A stretch of 37,698 bases of DNA from Bacteroidales bacterium (GTDB lineage Bacteria > Bacteroidota > Bacteroidia > Bacteroidales > UBA3824): NCBI GenBank assembly GCA_017541145.1, contig JAFXZT010000057.1, positions 1 through 37,698 on the forward strand, given 5' to 3'. Shown here piece after piece: positions 1-7,343 of this stretch. Position 1 is the stretch's first letter, and every line of letters begins with the position of its first letter. The notes beneath the pieces were generated by a model. That model saw only the letters and a program-made list of their open reading frames with translations. It had not been told where the DNA came from and made no database searches. Both the position numbers and the translations under genes were made by a program.

Positions 1-63
1 GCGTATGTCTCTTTATCGTATAATAATGCCATTGTTCAATTAAGTGAGTCCGTGTTTTCAGCA

Positions 64-91
64 TTAAAAAAGAAATGGATTTCTTTTTTAA
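64..91. repeat. A/T-only inverted repeat downstream of araA
   Basis: The arms 64-76 and 79-91 are a perfect 13-bp inverted repeat separated by GG, rich in A and T. It lies beyond the araA 3' end and could be a weak terminator or the edge of the next transcription unit. The composition makes a chance hairpin possible. Confidence 0.35.
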
Positions 92-99
92 TATTTTGA

Positions 100-158
100 A
101 AAATAATCCGTGTCCTCCGTGCTTTCCGTGTTGGAAAAAACGCAGAAGGACACGAATT
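100..158 (-). terminator. Probable araA terminator hairpin with CACGGAAAGCACGGA-type core
   Basis: Just past the araA stop, the minus-strand RNA of 158-147 can pair with 116-105 over 12 bp with one G-U pair, and a U-rich stretch (105 down to 97) follows. The loop contains the motif ACACGGAAAGCACGGAGG. A related core recurs in the terminator at 37021-37066. A terminator here means araB, if it lies beyond the left edge, probably has its own promoter or depends on read-through. Confidence 0.5.
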
Positions 159-162
159 AAAA

Positions 163-1695
163 TTATTTGAGTGCCTTGCCGAGCATGAAGTACACTTCGT
201 TGTTGCGGAGTGTCTGTTTGAAGTCGCTGAGGTTGGTGTTCTTGTTGATGCGGACGTACTCGATGTTAAGCATTTCAGCGAAGTCTTCCCAGTACTCTTC
301 GTTGATGTCGTATGAGAACGCGCTGTGGTGTGTGCCGCCGGCAAGAATCCACGCTGCTGCGCCAACTTCAAAGTTAGGCTGCGGAATCCACAATGCCGAA
401 GCAACCGGAAGTTTTGGTAACGGTTTGGGTTCGATACATTCAACTTCCTGAGAGATAAGGCGGAAACGGTTACCGAGGTCAACAACGGTTGCTTTGATAC
501 CGTAACCTATCTTTGAAGTGAATACCAAACGAGCGGTCTGTTGTTTGCGGATACCGATTCCGAGGAAGTGAACCTCCAATTTCGGTTTGTCAGATGCGAT
601 GAGCGGACAAACTTCCAACATGTGGCTCTGCAAGCATGAACTTCTGTCGCCGGCAAAGTTGAGGGTGTAGTCTTCCAAGAAAGAACAGCCGGTGGGCAAG
701 CCTTGCTGGATTACCCAAAGTGTACGGTAAAGACAAGCGGTTTTCCAGTCGCCTTCTGCACCGAAACCGATACCTTCTGCCATTAAACGTTGTGAAGCCA
801 AACCGGGGATTTGGTCAAAACCACAGAAATTCGGGTCGTTGATGTCTGCATCACCGAGGTCGTCAAAGTTGGTGGTGAAAGCGGTTGCGCCTTCGTCTTT
901 CAAAACGCGGCGGAGTGCGATTTCTGCTTTGGCAGAGTTTTTAACTTTCTCCCAGTAAACTTTTTCGCCTGACTCGTCGATTTTGATTGTGTAAAGTTTT
1001 TTGTATTCTTCAACAAGTTCGTCAGCCTCTTTGTCAGTAACTTTCTTGAAGTATTCCATCAAAGACGAAACAGGGTAATAATCAACGTGATAGCCAAGAC
1101 GTTGTTCAAATTCTACTCTGTCGCCGTCGGTAACTGCAACGTTGTTCATGTTCATACCGAACATCAGGCAGCGTACATCGTGAGCGTCAGCAACACCGGC
1201 TGCAACTCTTGCCCATACAGCGATTTTCTTCTGAACGTCTTCGTTTTTCCAGTAGCCAACAACCACTTTGCGCTGAATACGCATACGGGTACAGATGTGT
1301 CCGAACTCGATGTCGCCGTGTGCCGATTGGTTGAGGTTCATAAAGTCCATGTCCATTGTAGACCAAGGAATTTCGGCGTTGTACTGAGTGTGGAAGTGAA
1401 GCAACGGTTTCTGCAACTGCTGCAAGCCTTTAATCCACATTTTCGCGGGCGAGAATGTGTGCATCCAAGTGATGATACCGATACATTTAGCATCGTTGTT
1501 GGCTGCTTTCATTACGTCTTCAACTTCTTTTGAAGAGTTTGCAGTGCCTTTGTAAACGATTTTTACAGGGATAATTCCACTGTTGTTAAGACCGTCAACC
1601 ATCTCTTTTGAATGTCCGTCTACGATTTTCACGGTTTCGCCGCCGTAAAGCAACTGGGCACCGGTAACCCACCAAATTTCAGAATCTTTGTACAT
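163..1695 (-). CDS. araA: L-arabinose isomerase AraA
   Basis: Cytoplasmic enzyme that converts L-arabinose to L-ribulose, the first step of the isomerase route. The protein is 510 residues from the ATG at 1695, close to the usual family length of about 500. An upstream in-frame ATG at 1722 lies in the AATTCATA repeat array, so I prefer 1695, which gives MYKDSEIWWVTGAQ as in the family. Visible conserved segments are FWVTG-like N-terminus (WWVTGAQLLYGGE), GFGAEGDWKTA with the metal-binding Glu, FLEDYTLNF, QSHMLEVCP with a metal-binding His, and THHSAFS with the C-terminal His. It is the last gene of the araD / S23 / araA group, with an S23-family gene unusually placed just upstream of it. A terminator follows at 158-100. 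The identification is secure from motifs and context. Confidence 0.96.
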   Translation of the reverse strand: MYKDSEIWWVTGAQLLYGGETVKIVDGHSKEMVDGLNNSGIIPVKIVYKGTANSSKEVEDVMKAANNDAKCIGIITWMHTFSPAKMWIKGLQQLQKPLLHFHTQYNAEIPWSTMDMDFMNLNQSAHGDIEFGHICTRMRIQRKVVVGYWKNEDVQKKIAVWARVAAGVADAHDVRCLMFGMNMNNVAVTDGDRVEFEQRLGYHVDYYPVSSLMEYFKKVTDKEADELVEEYKKLYTIKIDESGEKVYWEKVKNSAKAEIALRRVLKDEGATAFTTNFDDLGDADINDPNFCGFDQIPGLASQRLMAEGIGFGAEGDWKTACLYRTLWVIQQGLPTGCSFLEDYTLNFAGDRSSCLQSHMLEVCPLIASDKPKLEVHFLGIGIRKQQTARLVFTSKIGYGIKATVVDLGNRFRLISQEVECIEPKPLPKLPVASALWIPQPNFEVGAAAWILAGGTHHSAFSYDINEEYWEDFAEMLNIEYVRINKNTNLSDFKQTLRNNEVYFMLGKALK

Positions 1696-1708
1696 AATAT
1701 TTCTTTTT

Positions 1709-1739
1709 AATTCATAATTCATAATTCACAATTCATAAT
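1709..1739. repeat. AATTCATA 8-bp repeat array, left flank of the S23 gene
   Basis: About four tandem copies of the unit AATTCATA (one copy reads AATTCACA) lie between araA and the four-helix-bundle gene. The same unit in opposite orientation (AATTATGA) makes up 2146-2177 on the other side of that gene. The two arrays thus form inverted flanks of a roughly 0.45-kb segment. Such arrays may be simple slippage products, but the matching, inverted placement is notable. Confidence 0.7.
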
Positions 1740-1767
1740 GAATTGCACAATTGATGAATTACGAAAG

Positions 1768-2136
1768 TTATTTATGACTTTTTTTATTTAATGTATTAAC
1801 TATGGAAATTAAAAGTTTGTTAATTTCAGTACAATCATTTTTCATACTTTCATATTGCTGATTTTCTATATATTCCGCTTGAAACAATATCTCTAACCAA
1901 TATAATGATTCATTGGCTTCTTTTAGTGCAATTTTTAGTTTATGTTTAAAATCATCAACGCTTTCGGCATGTTCTGACTCTCTAATATTAGCACCAATAC
2001 TTGTTCCGCACTTTAGTATTTGTGTGAAAATCGGGTGTTCTGCGTATGTTGAGTTTTTTAGTAAATGTCTAACCATTTTGACAATACGAACTCCGAATGA
2101 TAAACTTTTATTTTTAACAATATTGTCAGTTTTCAT
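1768..2136 (-). CDS. Four-helix-bundle protein, 23S rRNA intervening-sequence (S23/IVP) family
   Basis: A 122-residue, basic, all-helical protein. Family features seen are the start KSLSFGVRIVKMVRHLL, the central CGTSIGANIRESEHA segment and the DFKHKLKIALKEANESLYWLEIL helix. The family is named for ORFs in intervening sequences of 23S rRNA genes and is related to the accessory variability proteins of diversity-generating retroelements. No enzymatic activity is established, and nucleic-acid binding is likely from its charge. It sits between araD and araA, where related Bacteroides loci have no such gene, and is bracketed by inverted AATTCATA arrays. The gene is visibly more AT-rich than araA and araD. 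I infer a later insertion that kept the operon's direction. Its function here is unknown and it probably plays no part in arabinose metabolism. Confidence 0.9.
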   Translation of the reverse strand: MKTDNIVKNKSLSFGVRIVKMVRHLLKNSTYAEHPIFTQILKCGTSIGANIRESEHAESVDDFKHKLKIALKEANESLYWLEILFQAEYIENQQYESMKNDCTEINKLLISIVNTLNKKSHK

Positions 2137-2145
2137 CGCGCAGCC

Positions 2146-2177
2146 AATTATGAATTATGAATTATGAATTGTGAATT
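2146..2177. repeat. AATTATGA 8-bp repeat array, right flank of the S23 gene
   Basis: Four near-perfect tandem copies of AATTATGA (last copy AATTGTGA) run up to and overlap the araD stop codon at 2176-2178. The reverse complement matches the array at 1709-1739 almost base for base, so the pair can base-pair across the S23 gene in single-stranded DNA or RNA. Confidence 0.7.
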
Positions 2178-2874
2178 AACTTTTTTTCTTTTGACCGTAA
2201 TATGCGTTAGGTCCGTGTTTCCTCATGTAATGTTTTTCGATGAGGAGCGGATTCATTGTCGTCTGCGGATTGACGCTGTACGATACGAATGCCATTTTTG
2301 CGACGTATTCCATGACGGTTGCGTTGTAAACTGCGTTTGCAGGAGATGTTCCCCATGAGAAAGGTCCGTGGTTTTTTACCAAAACGCCCGGAGTGTGGTC
2401 GGGGTTGTAGCCGTTGAAACGTTCAACAATAACGTTGCCGGTTTCGAGTTCGTAGTCGCTTTTCACCTCTTTTTCGGTCATGTCGCGGGTGCAGGGGATT
2501 TCCTTGTAGAAATAGTCGGCGTGTGTGGTGCCGATGTTCGGAATGTCCTTGCCGGCCTGAGCCCAGGCTGTGGCGTACTGTGAGTGTGTGTGAACCACGC
2601 CGCCGATGTTTTTGAAAGCGCGGTAAAGCACCAAATGAGTCGGGGTGTCTGACGATGGATTGAGGTCGCCTTCCACGGTTTTACCGGTGTTGAGGTCAAC
2701 AACCACCATATCCGAAGCCTTCATTACGTCGTAGTCAACTCCCGAAGGTTTTATTACTACGAGACCTTTTTCGCGGTCGATGCCCGATACGTTGCCCCAA
2801 GTAAAGAGAACTAGTCCGTTTTTCACCAAATCTAAATTGGCTCTAAAAACTTTTTCTTTTAATTCTTCTAACAT
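2176..2874 (-). CDS. araD: L-ribulose-5-phosphate 4-epimerase AraD
   Basis: Cytoplasmic zinc enzyme of the class II aldolase fold that converts L-ribulose-5-phosphate to D-xylulose-5-phosphate. The protein is 232 residues, the usual family length. Motifs are the N-terminal GNVSGID phosphate-binding segment, [22 protein letters not shown], the zinc ligands in [25 protein letters not shown], and the NHGPFSWG stretch. The ATG at 2874 is the natural start. A promoter match lies 33 bp upstream (2907-2940) and a terminator-like hairpin beyond that, so araD, the S23 gene and araA may be transcribed separately from the symporter and regulator. The stop codon overlaps the repeat array that flanks the inserted S23 gene. 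Confidence 0.95.
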   Translation of the reverse strand: MLEELKEKVFRANLDLVKNGLVLFTWGNVSGIDREKGLVVIKPSGVDYDVMKASDMVVVDLNTGKTVEGDLNPSSDTPTHLVLYRAFKNIGGVVHTHSQYATAWAQAGKDIPNIGTTHADYFYKEIPCTRDMTEKEVKSDYELETGNVIVERFNGYNPDHTPGVLVKNHGPFSWGTSPANAVYNATVMEYVAKMAFVSYSVNPQTTMNPLLIEKHYMRKHGPNAYYGQKKKS

Positions 2875-2906
2875 ATCTTGTATTGTTTGAATAAATAATG
2901 TTGTGG

Positions 2907-2940
2907 CAAAGATAGTGTTTTATTTACAATTAAAAACAAA
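2907..2940 (-). promoter_or_regulatory. Candidate Bacteroidetes promoter for araD-S23-araA
   Basis: On the minus strand, TTTG (2940-2937) is followed after 22 bp by TATCTTTG (2914-2907), an exact -7 TAnnTTTG match. The start of transcription would fall near 2900, about 25 bp before araD. The spacing is slightly longer than the usual 19-21 bp. The stretch 2914-2930 (AGTGT...TTACAAT) resembles the candidate operator in front of the mutarotase gene. Confidence 0.5.
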
Positions 2941-3188
2941 AATAAAAACTTTTTTTTTAACGGTGAGTTAATGATTTTTTTAAGGAAGAAGTGTTATAAA
3001 AAATGTTATGAAAATGATGTATTCTGAATTTATTGGGGGGACATCACTGATTGATTTGGCGGATATTATCTGTAAGTTTGGAGTGATTGATTTATAAAAA
3101 ATGTCAACAAAAAAAGGTAAAAAAATTAAAACGCGAAAAATACAAAATTCAATTTCGTGCTTTTCGCGTTTTTTGTTATCAATAGTAA
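2941..3188. other. Intergenic region between araD and the Nudix regulator
   Basis: With the araD promoter this gap is about 314 bp. It holds the promoter (2907-2940), a poly-A/T tract, a plus-strand reading frame of 29 codons (3008-3097, ATG to TAA, no recognised homology or promoter) and the 12-bp terminator stem at 3128-3172. I see no RNA gene. The small frame may be chance or a remnant. Confidence 0.5.
3128..3172. terminator. Bidirectional-type terminator hairpin after the Nudix regulator
   Basis: The arms AAAACGCGAAAA (3128-3139) and TTTTCGCGTTTT (3161-3172) are perfect 12-bp complements with a 21-nt loop. On the minus strand the stem is followed by an AT-rich, T-heavy stretch. It starts 17 bp past the regulator's stop and separates that transcript from the araD promoter. 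Confidence 0.65.
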
Positions 3189-3863
3189 TTACAATTTAAA
3201 AATACCATCGTTTAAATAGCCGTCAAAATCAAAACGGAAAAGGTTTGCACCCCTTTTTGATGTTGTTTTGTCGATTTCTCCGGTTGTTACGATGTGGTTT
3301 TCTTCCGTAAGTTTTTTGCGGAAGTTCCTTTTGTCGAGAGTTTCACCGTAAATCGTCTCAAACAACATCTGAAGTTGTGTGAGTGTAAATTTTTCCGGTA
3401 TCAGATAAAACGCCAACGGTGACCATGCAAGTTTTTCTTGAAGGATTTTTTCCGCTTTTTCAACCATCAAATTGTGGTCGCCGTAAAGTGCGGGAACTTT
3501 TTTAGCATCAACCCATTGCGCGTTGAAACGGCTTTTAAGTTCGTCCTTATAATTACCTGCTTTTATCAAGGCAAAATAACAGATTGAAACCACTCTTTCG
3601 CCCGGGTCGCGGTCTACGTTGCCGAATGCACCGACTTGCTCGATGTAAAAATCTTCAAGACCGGTGAGTTCTCTGACGGTTCGTTTAGCGGCATTGTCAA
3701 CACTTTCATCGTCGTCCACAAAACCGCCCATCAGCGAAAGTTCGCCTTTTCCTGGCTGCATGTCGCGGGGACGAATCAGTACTTGAAGTTTGCCGTCAAA
3801 ATATCCGAAAATTATACAATCTGTTGAGATGTAAAATTTCGGATGTTCCTGATAATAACCCAT
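3189..3863 (-). CDS. araR: Nudix-fold transcriptional regulator, AraR-like (NrtR family)
   Basis: Probable cytoplasmic sugar-responsive repressor of the arabinose genes. The protein has 224 residues: a Nudix domain (about 10-145) then a winged-helix DNA-binding domain (about 150-224), the layout of NrtR regulators. The Nudix box is degenerate. Starting at GGFVDDDESVDNAAK the family's R-E-U-x-E-E-x-G-U becomes RTVRELTGL, so Thr and Arg replace two catalytic-motif Glu residues. That fits a ligand sensor rather than a hydrolase. In Bacteroides thetaiotaomicron the Nudix protein encoded between the arabinose symporter and araD is an arabinose-responsive regulator, and this gene has the same position. 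The start is the ATG at 3863, 86 bp after the symporter stop, with an inverted repeat in that gap. Confidence 0.88.
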   Translation of the reverse strand: MGYYQEHPKFYISTDCIIFGYFDGKLQVLIRPRDMQPGKGELSLMGGFVDDDESVDNAAKRTVRELTGLEDFYIEQVGAFGNVDRDPGERVVSICYFALIKAGNYKDELKSRFNAQWVDAKKVPALYGDHNLMVEKAEKILQEKLAWSPLAFYLIPEKFTLTQLQMLFETIYGETLDKRNFRKKLTEENHIVTTGEIDKTTSKRGANLFRFDFDGYLNDGIFKL

Positions 3864-3880
3864 TTCAATTTATAATTAGC

Positions 3881-3942
3881 AATTGACAATTGACAATGAC
3901 AGCGTAATTTTTTTGTCAACTGTCTATTGTCAACTGTCAATT
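3881..3942. repeat. TTGACAA-type inverted repeat between symporter and regulator
   Basis: The segment 3881-3902 (AATTGACA units) is complementary to 3920-3942 (TGTCAATT units) with one mismatch and one bulged base, forming a long stem with a 17-nt loop. It lies between two genes of one strand and is not followed by a clear T-run on the minus strand. It may tune the amount of regulator relative to transporter by processing or partial termination, or be a small repeat element. Confidence 0.6.
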
Positions 3943-3949
3943 AATAATT

Positions 3950-6100
3950 TTACCAAAGTGCGAGATAAAGTATTGTCAACAAAGCAATTACTACTGCAGC
4001 TCCGATATTGAATGTTTTGTCAGTCTTGAAAATATTCAAATCGATTTCTACAAGTTTCTTATCTTGTACTTTGTCAAGTGCGTTGGAACGGAGATAGTAT
4101 CCGATTGTTCCCATAAGTGCAGCGAAGAATGCCATTGCACCTTCCATACCGTAGATATGAAGTGTGTTTGAGAAGAAACTTGCTATGAACAATGCTAATG
4201 AAATACCGCCGATAATAAACATCACTTTACTCCAGAAAAGTTGTGTCTTAACATCGTCTGCTGAAAGTTCGGTAGCAGCTTCTGTATCTTTGTTTCTGAG
4301 TGAAAGCCATACGAAAAGTATTATAAGTGTAACGAATACTACACCTGAACGTACCAAGAACGGCATTTCCGGGAACGCAAACTTGTAAATAATTGAGAAT
4401 GCGAAAGTACCGATTGCAGCAACGATTGCAGCTGTTCCGCTTGCACGTTTCCACAAAAGACCCAAACCGAAGATTACTACAACGCCCGGATATACGAATG
4501 CTGAGTATTCCTGAATGAATTGGAATGCTTGGTCAATACCGCCCATCAACGGATAAACTGCGATAAGAGCGATGATCAAAGCTGTAACAGATGTCATACG
4601 ACCAACGTTAACGAGTTTTGTTTCGCTTGCGTTTTTGTTGATGAACTGTTTGTAGATATCCATTGTGAAAAGTGTAGAAGTAGAGTTGAACATCGAAGCG
4701 AGTGATGAAATTACTGCTGCTGCCAACGCTGCAAATGAAAGACCTTTGATCACAACCGGAGTGAAGTTTCTGATGAGGTATGGATAAGCATCGTCAGAAC
4801 GTCCGATTGAACTGTCTTGTGCAATCTGTCCTTTGGCGATAAGCATATCGAGTACTGATTGACCGTCACCGGTTTTTGCATTGTAAATATAGTAAGCGCA
4901 AACGCCGGGAATACAAACGATGAATGGAATCAAAATTTTCAATACAGCTGCGAAAACCATACCTTTCTTTGCTTCTGAAAGTGATTTTGCTGCGAGACCT
5001 TTCTGAATGATGTATTGGTTGAAGCCCCAGTAACCCAAGTTGGTAAGCCACAATGCACCGAATACGAGCACAAGGCCAGGGTTGGTGAAGAATGGGTCTT
5101 CCTTAACTTTTACTTTTTGCATTCCGTCAACAAAAATGTCTTGTCCATTTGCATCTTTAAGTGGTTCTACCAAATTACTTGCATAAGTGTAAACAGAATC
5201 TGTGGCAATATTCTTTACTGTTACTAAAGTGTCACCTGAAACACTTTGAACTAATGCTTCTGGAATACCATTAATTACAGGATAGACTTCTTCATTACGT
5301 GTAACTATTAGATTGAAGTGCTTGTCGCTTGGTTGTTCTTTGAACCAGTCAAAAATGTTGCCGAGTGCTTCCATTGCACCGCAGCCCCAAACTTCCTGAC
5401 CGATAACGTCCAAAGCGAAGTAAGCTGTAATCAAACCGCCGCCTACGAGGAATGTTACCTGCATAACGTCGGTCCAAGCCACAGATGCCAAACCACCGTA
5501 AATTGAATAAATTCCGGCGATTAAGAACAAACAGAGAATGATGCAAAGTCTTACTTGGTCAACGTCCATGCCCATAACATGTACGATATGGTCAGTCGGG
5601 AGACCTAAAATTTGTTGAATTGCCAATGCACCAAGCCATGCAACAGATGTCAAGTTTACAAATACATAAAGGAAAAGCCATAAAATTGAGAAAGCCAAAC
5701 CTACGCCGCTATTATAACGTTCACGAAGGAATTGCGGGATTGTGAAAATCTTTTTCTCAATCATGAGCGGCAACAAGAATTTGCCGACAACGATAAGTGT
5801 AGCTGCTGCCATAAGTTCGTAAGCTGCCTGAGCGATACCCGAAGCATAAGCCGAACCTGACATTCCGATAAACTGTTCAGCAGAGATGTTAGCAGCGATA
5901 AGTGAAGCACCGACAGCCCACCAAGTCAAGGTGTTACCTGCCAAAAAATAATCTTTTGAAGTTTTTTCCTCGCCTTTTTTTCCTCTTGAAAGGAAAATAC
6001 CCATTCCGACTAGAATGATGATGTAAAGGATAAAAACGCCGTAGTCCCAGCCCGTAAAGCCGTTGTTACTCAGCGCGTCAATAATACTAGATTGATTCAT
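3950..6100 (-). CDS. araP: Sodium:solute symporter, probable arabinose transporter (SGLT-like)
   Basis: Inner-membrane Na+/sugar cotransporter of the SSS family. The protein has 716 residues and about 14 predicted membrane segments. The diagnostic first helices are visible: DYFLAGNTLTWWAVGASLIAANIS followed by AEQFIGMSGSAYASGIA. Later helices include FNSTSTLFTMDIY and the C-terminal hydrophobic pairs after residue 600. A soluble stretch at about residues 250-340, rich in Lys, Asp and Val, separates two membrane segments and makes the protein longer than the roughly 500-570 residues of simple family members. It follows the mutarotase with a 55-bp gap that contains a hairpin, and precedes the Nudix regulator. 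Arabinose specificity is inferred from position only. The ATG at 6100 is the only sensible start. Confidence 0.92.
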   Translation of the reverse strand: MNQSSIIDALSNNGFTGWDYGVFILYIIILVGMGIFLSRGKKGEEKTSKDYFLAGNTLTWWAVGASLIAANISAEQFIGMSGSAYASGIAQAAYELMAAATLIVVGKFLLPLMIEKKIFTIPQFLRERYNSGVGLAFSILWLFLYVFVNLTSVAWLGALAIQQILGLPTDHIVHVMGMDVDQVRLCIILCLFLIAGIYSIYGGLASVAWTDVMQVTFLVGGGLITAYFALDVIGQEVWGCGAMEALGNIFDWFKEQPSDKHFNLIVTRNEEVYPVINGIPEALVQSVSGDTLVTVKNIATDSVYTYASNLVEPLKDANGQDIFVDGMQKVKVKEDPFFTNPGLVLVFGALWLTNLGYWGFNQYIIQKGLAAKSLSEAKKGMVFAAVLKILIPFIVCIPGVCAYYIYNAKTGDGQSVLDMLIAKGQIAQDSSIGRSDDAYPYLIRNFTPVVIKGLSFAALAAAVISSLASMFNSTSTLFTMDIYKQFINKNASETKLVNVGRMTSVTALIIALIAVYPLMGGIDQAFQFIQEYSAFVYPGVVVIFGLGLLWKRASGTAAIVAAIGTFAFSIIYKFAFPEMPFLVRSGVVFVTLIILFVWLSLRNKDTEAATELSADDVKTQLFWSKVMFIIGGISLALFIASFFSNTLHIYGMEGAMAFFAALMGTIGYYLRSNALDKVQDKKLVEIDLNIFKTDKTFNIGAAVVIALLTILYLALW

Positions 6101-6120
6101 TTCTTTATTGATTTTTTATT

Positions 6121-6149
6121 GAAGAGACGCGATTATATAGCGTCTCTTC
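6121..6149. other. Intra-operon hairpin between mutarotase and symporter genes
   Basis: GAAGAGACGC (6121-6130) and GCGTCTCTTC (6140-6149) are perfect 10-bp complements with a 9-nt loop. The hairpin lies 6 bp after the mutarotase stop and 20 bp before the symporter start. On the minus strand it is followed by A-rich, not T-rich, sequence, so it is probably an mRNA stability or processing element rather than a terminator. Confidence 0.7.
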
Positions 6150-6155
6150 GTTGCA

Positions 6156-7343
6156 TTATTTTACTGAAAAAGCGAATTTACAATAGCTGTGATATGTCTC
6201 GCCCGGTTTCAAATATGGTGATGGCCATTCTTTTACATTGGGAGAGTTAGGATATTTCTGAGTTTCAAGGCAAATACCAGCATGTTTTTTGTAAACAATA
6301 CCTTTTTTACCGGCAGTTTTGCCGTCGAGGAAATTGCCTGAATAGCACTGTATACCGGGTTCGTTGGTGTAAACATCCAACTGAATACCTGTAACCGGAG
6401 AATAAAGTGTAGCAGCTATTTTTGTGATATCACCTTCACCGGTTTCTGCGTTGTAAGTATTCAAACACCAGTTGTGATCGTAGCCGTTACCGAATTTTAT
6501 TTGTTCGTTTTCTGCTTGAAGATTTGTTTTGTTGCCGATTTCTGCCAAATTTCTCAAATCAAACGGAGTATTTTCAACATTTGCAATTTCGCCTGTAGGC
6601 ATGTAAGAAGAGTCAACAGGAGTATATTTGTCAGCATTGATATAAAGATGACAATTGTTGATTTCTGTATTAGGATCGCCATTCAAGTTGAAATAGCTGT
6701 GATTTGTCATATTGATTACAGTTTCCTTGTCAGTGGTAGCTGTATAATCGATTTCAATTTCAGAATTTTCTGTAAGAGTGAATTTTACAGTAGCTTTAAG
6801 ATTTCCCGGGAAATTAGCATCGCCGTCTTTGCTGTCCATTACGAGAGTCAAAGAATTAGGAGTGCTTTCAGTTACATCATAAACTTGATATTGCCAGCCT
6901 TGAGGACCGCCATGCAAACAGTGTCCGAAATTGTTGATAGGCAATTGAATAGTATCGCCGTCGCAAACAATTTTGCCGTGATAAATTCTGTTGGCATAAC
7001 GTCCGATTGATGCACCAAAATCAGAAGGAGTGTGCAAATAATCAGCATAAGTTGCTACCTTGTCAAAACCTAAAACAACATCTTGAGGTTTACCGTTTTT
7101 ATCAACCACAATCAAAGAAACAATTCTACCGCCAAAATTTGTAATACTAACTTTTGTACCTTTAGAATTTTCCAAAGTATAAAGACCTACTTTTTTACCA
7201 TTAATCGTAGTGTCAAAATTTTTAGGACAAAGTGCGCCATTAGCATCGCACTGTTGATTTTGTTGAGCGCCGCCGCATGAAGCCAAAACTGCAAGCCCTA
7301 AAGCGCAGCCGCTTAACATTAATTTAAATTGAGATTTTTTCAT
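6156..7343 (-). CDS. galM: Aldose 1-epimerase (mutarotase) lipoprotein
   Basis: Interconverts alpha and beta anomers of aldoses. Here it is probably exported and lipid-anchored, supplying the right anomer of arabinose to the symporter. The start at ATG 7343 gives a 395-residue precursor with a lipoprotein signal whose lipobox is VLASC, lipidated Cys at residue 23. A longer frame from 7406 would put this signal inside the protein, so I reject it. Family motifs seen are FGGRIVSLIVVDKNGK, the GRYANRI segment, NFGHCLHGG with a substrate-binding His, NMTNHSYFNLNG with the catalytic His, and the C-terminal CLETQKYPNSPN containing the catalytic Glu. It is the first gene of the symporter-regulator transcript, as araM is in Bacteroides. 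Confidence 0.94.
   Translation of the reverse strand: MKKSQFKLMLSGCALGLAVLASCGGAQQNQQCDANGALCPKNFDTTINGKKVGLYTLENSKGTKVSITNFGGRIVSLIVVDKNGKPQDVVLGFDKVATYADYLHTPSDFGASIGRYANRIYHGKIVCDGDTIQLPINNFGHCLHGGPQGWQYQVYDVTESTPNSLTLVMDSKDGDANFPGNLKATVKFTLTENSEIEIDYTATTDKETVINMTNHSYFNLNGDPNTEINNCHLYINADKYTPVDSSYMPTGEIANVENTPFDLRNLAEIGNKTNLQAENEQIKFGNGYDHNWCLNTYNAETGEGDITKIAATLYSPVTGIQLDVYTNEPGIQCYSGNFLDGKTAGKKGIVYKKHAGICLETQKYPNSPNVKEWPSPYLKPGETYHSYCKFAFSVK

Noticed and set aside
1709-2177. CRISPR-like repeats
   Set aside because: The arrays are short tandem 8-bp units with no spacers and there are no cas genes.
6474-7010. 178-codon open frame on the plus strand inside the mutarotase gene
   Set aside because: It lies fully antisense to a gene with clear catalytic motifs and has no promoter, homology or codon pattern of its own.
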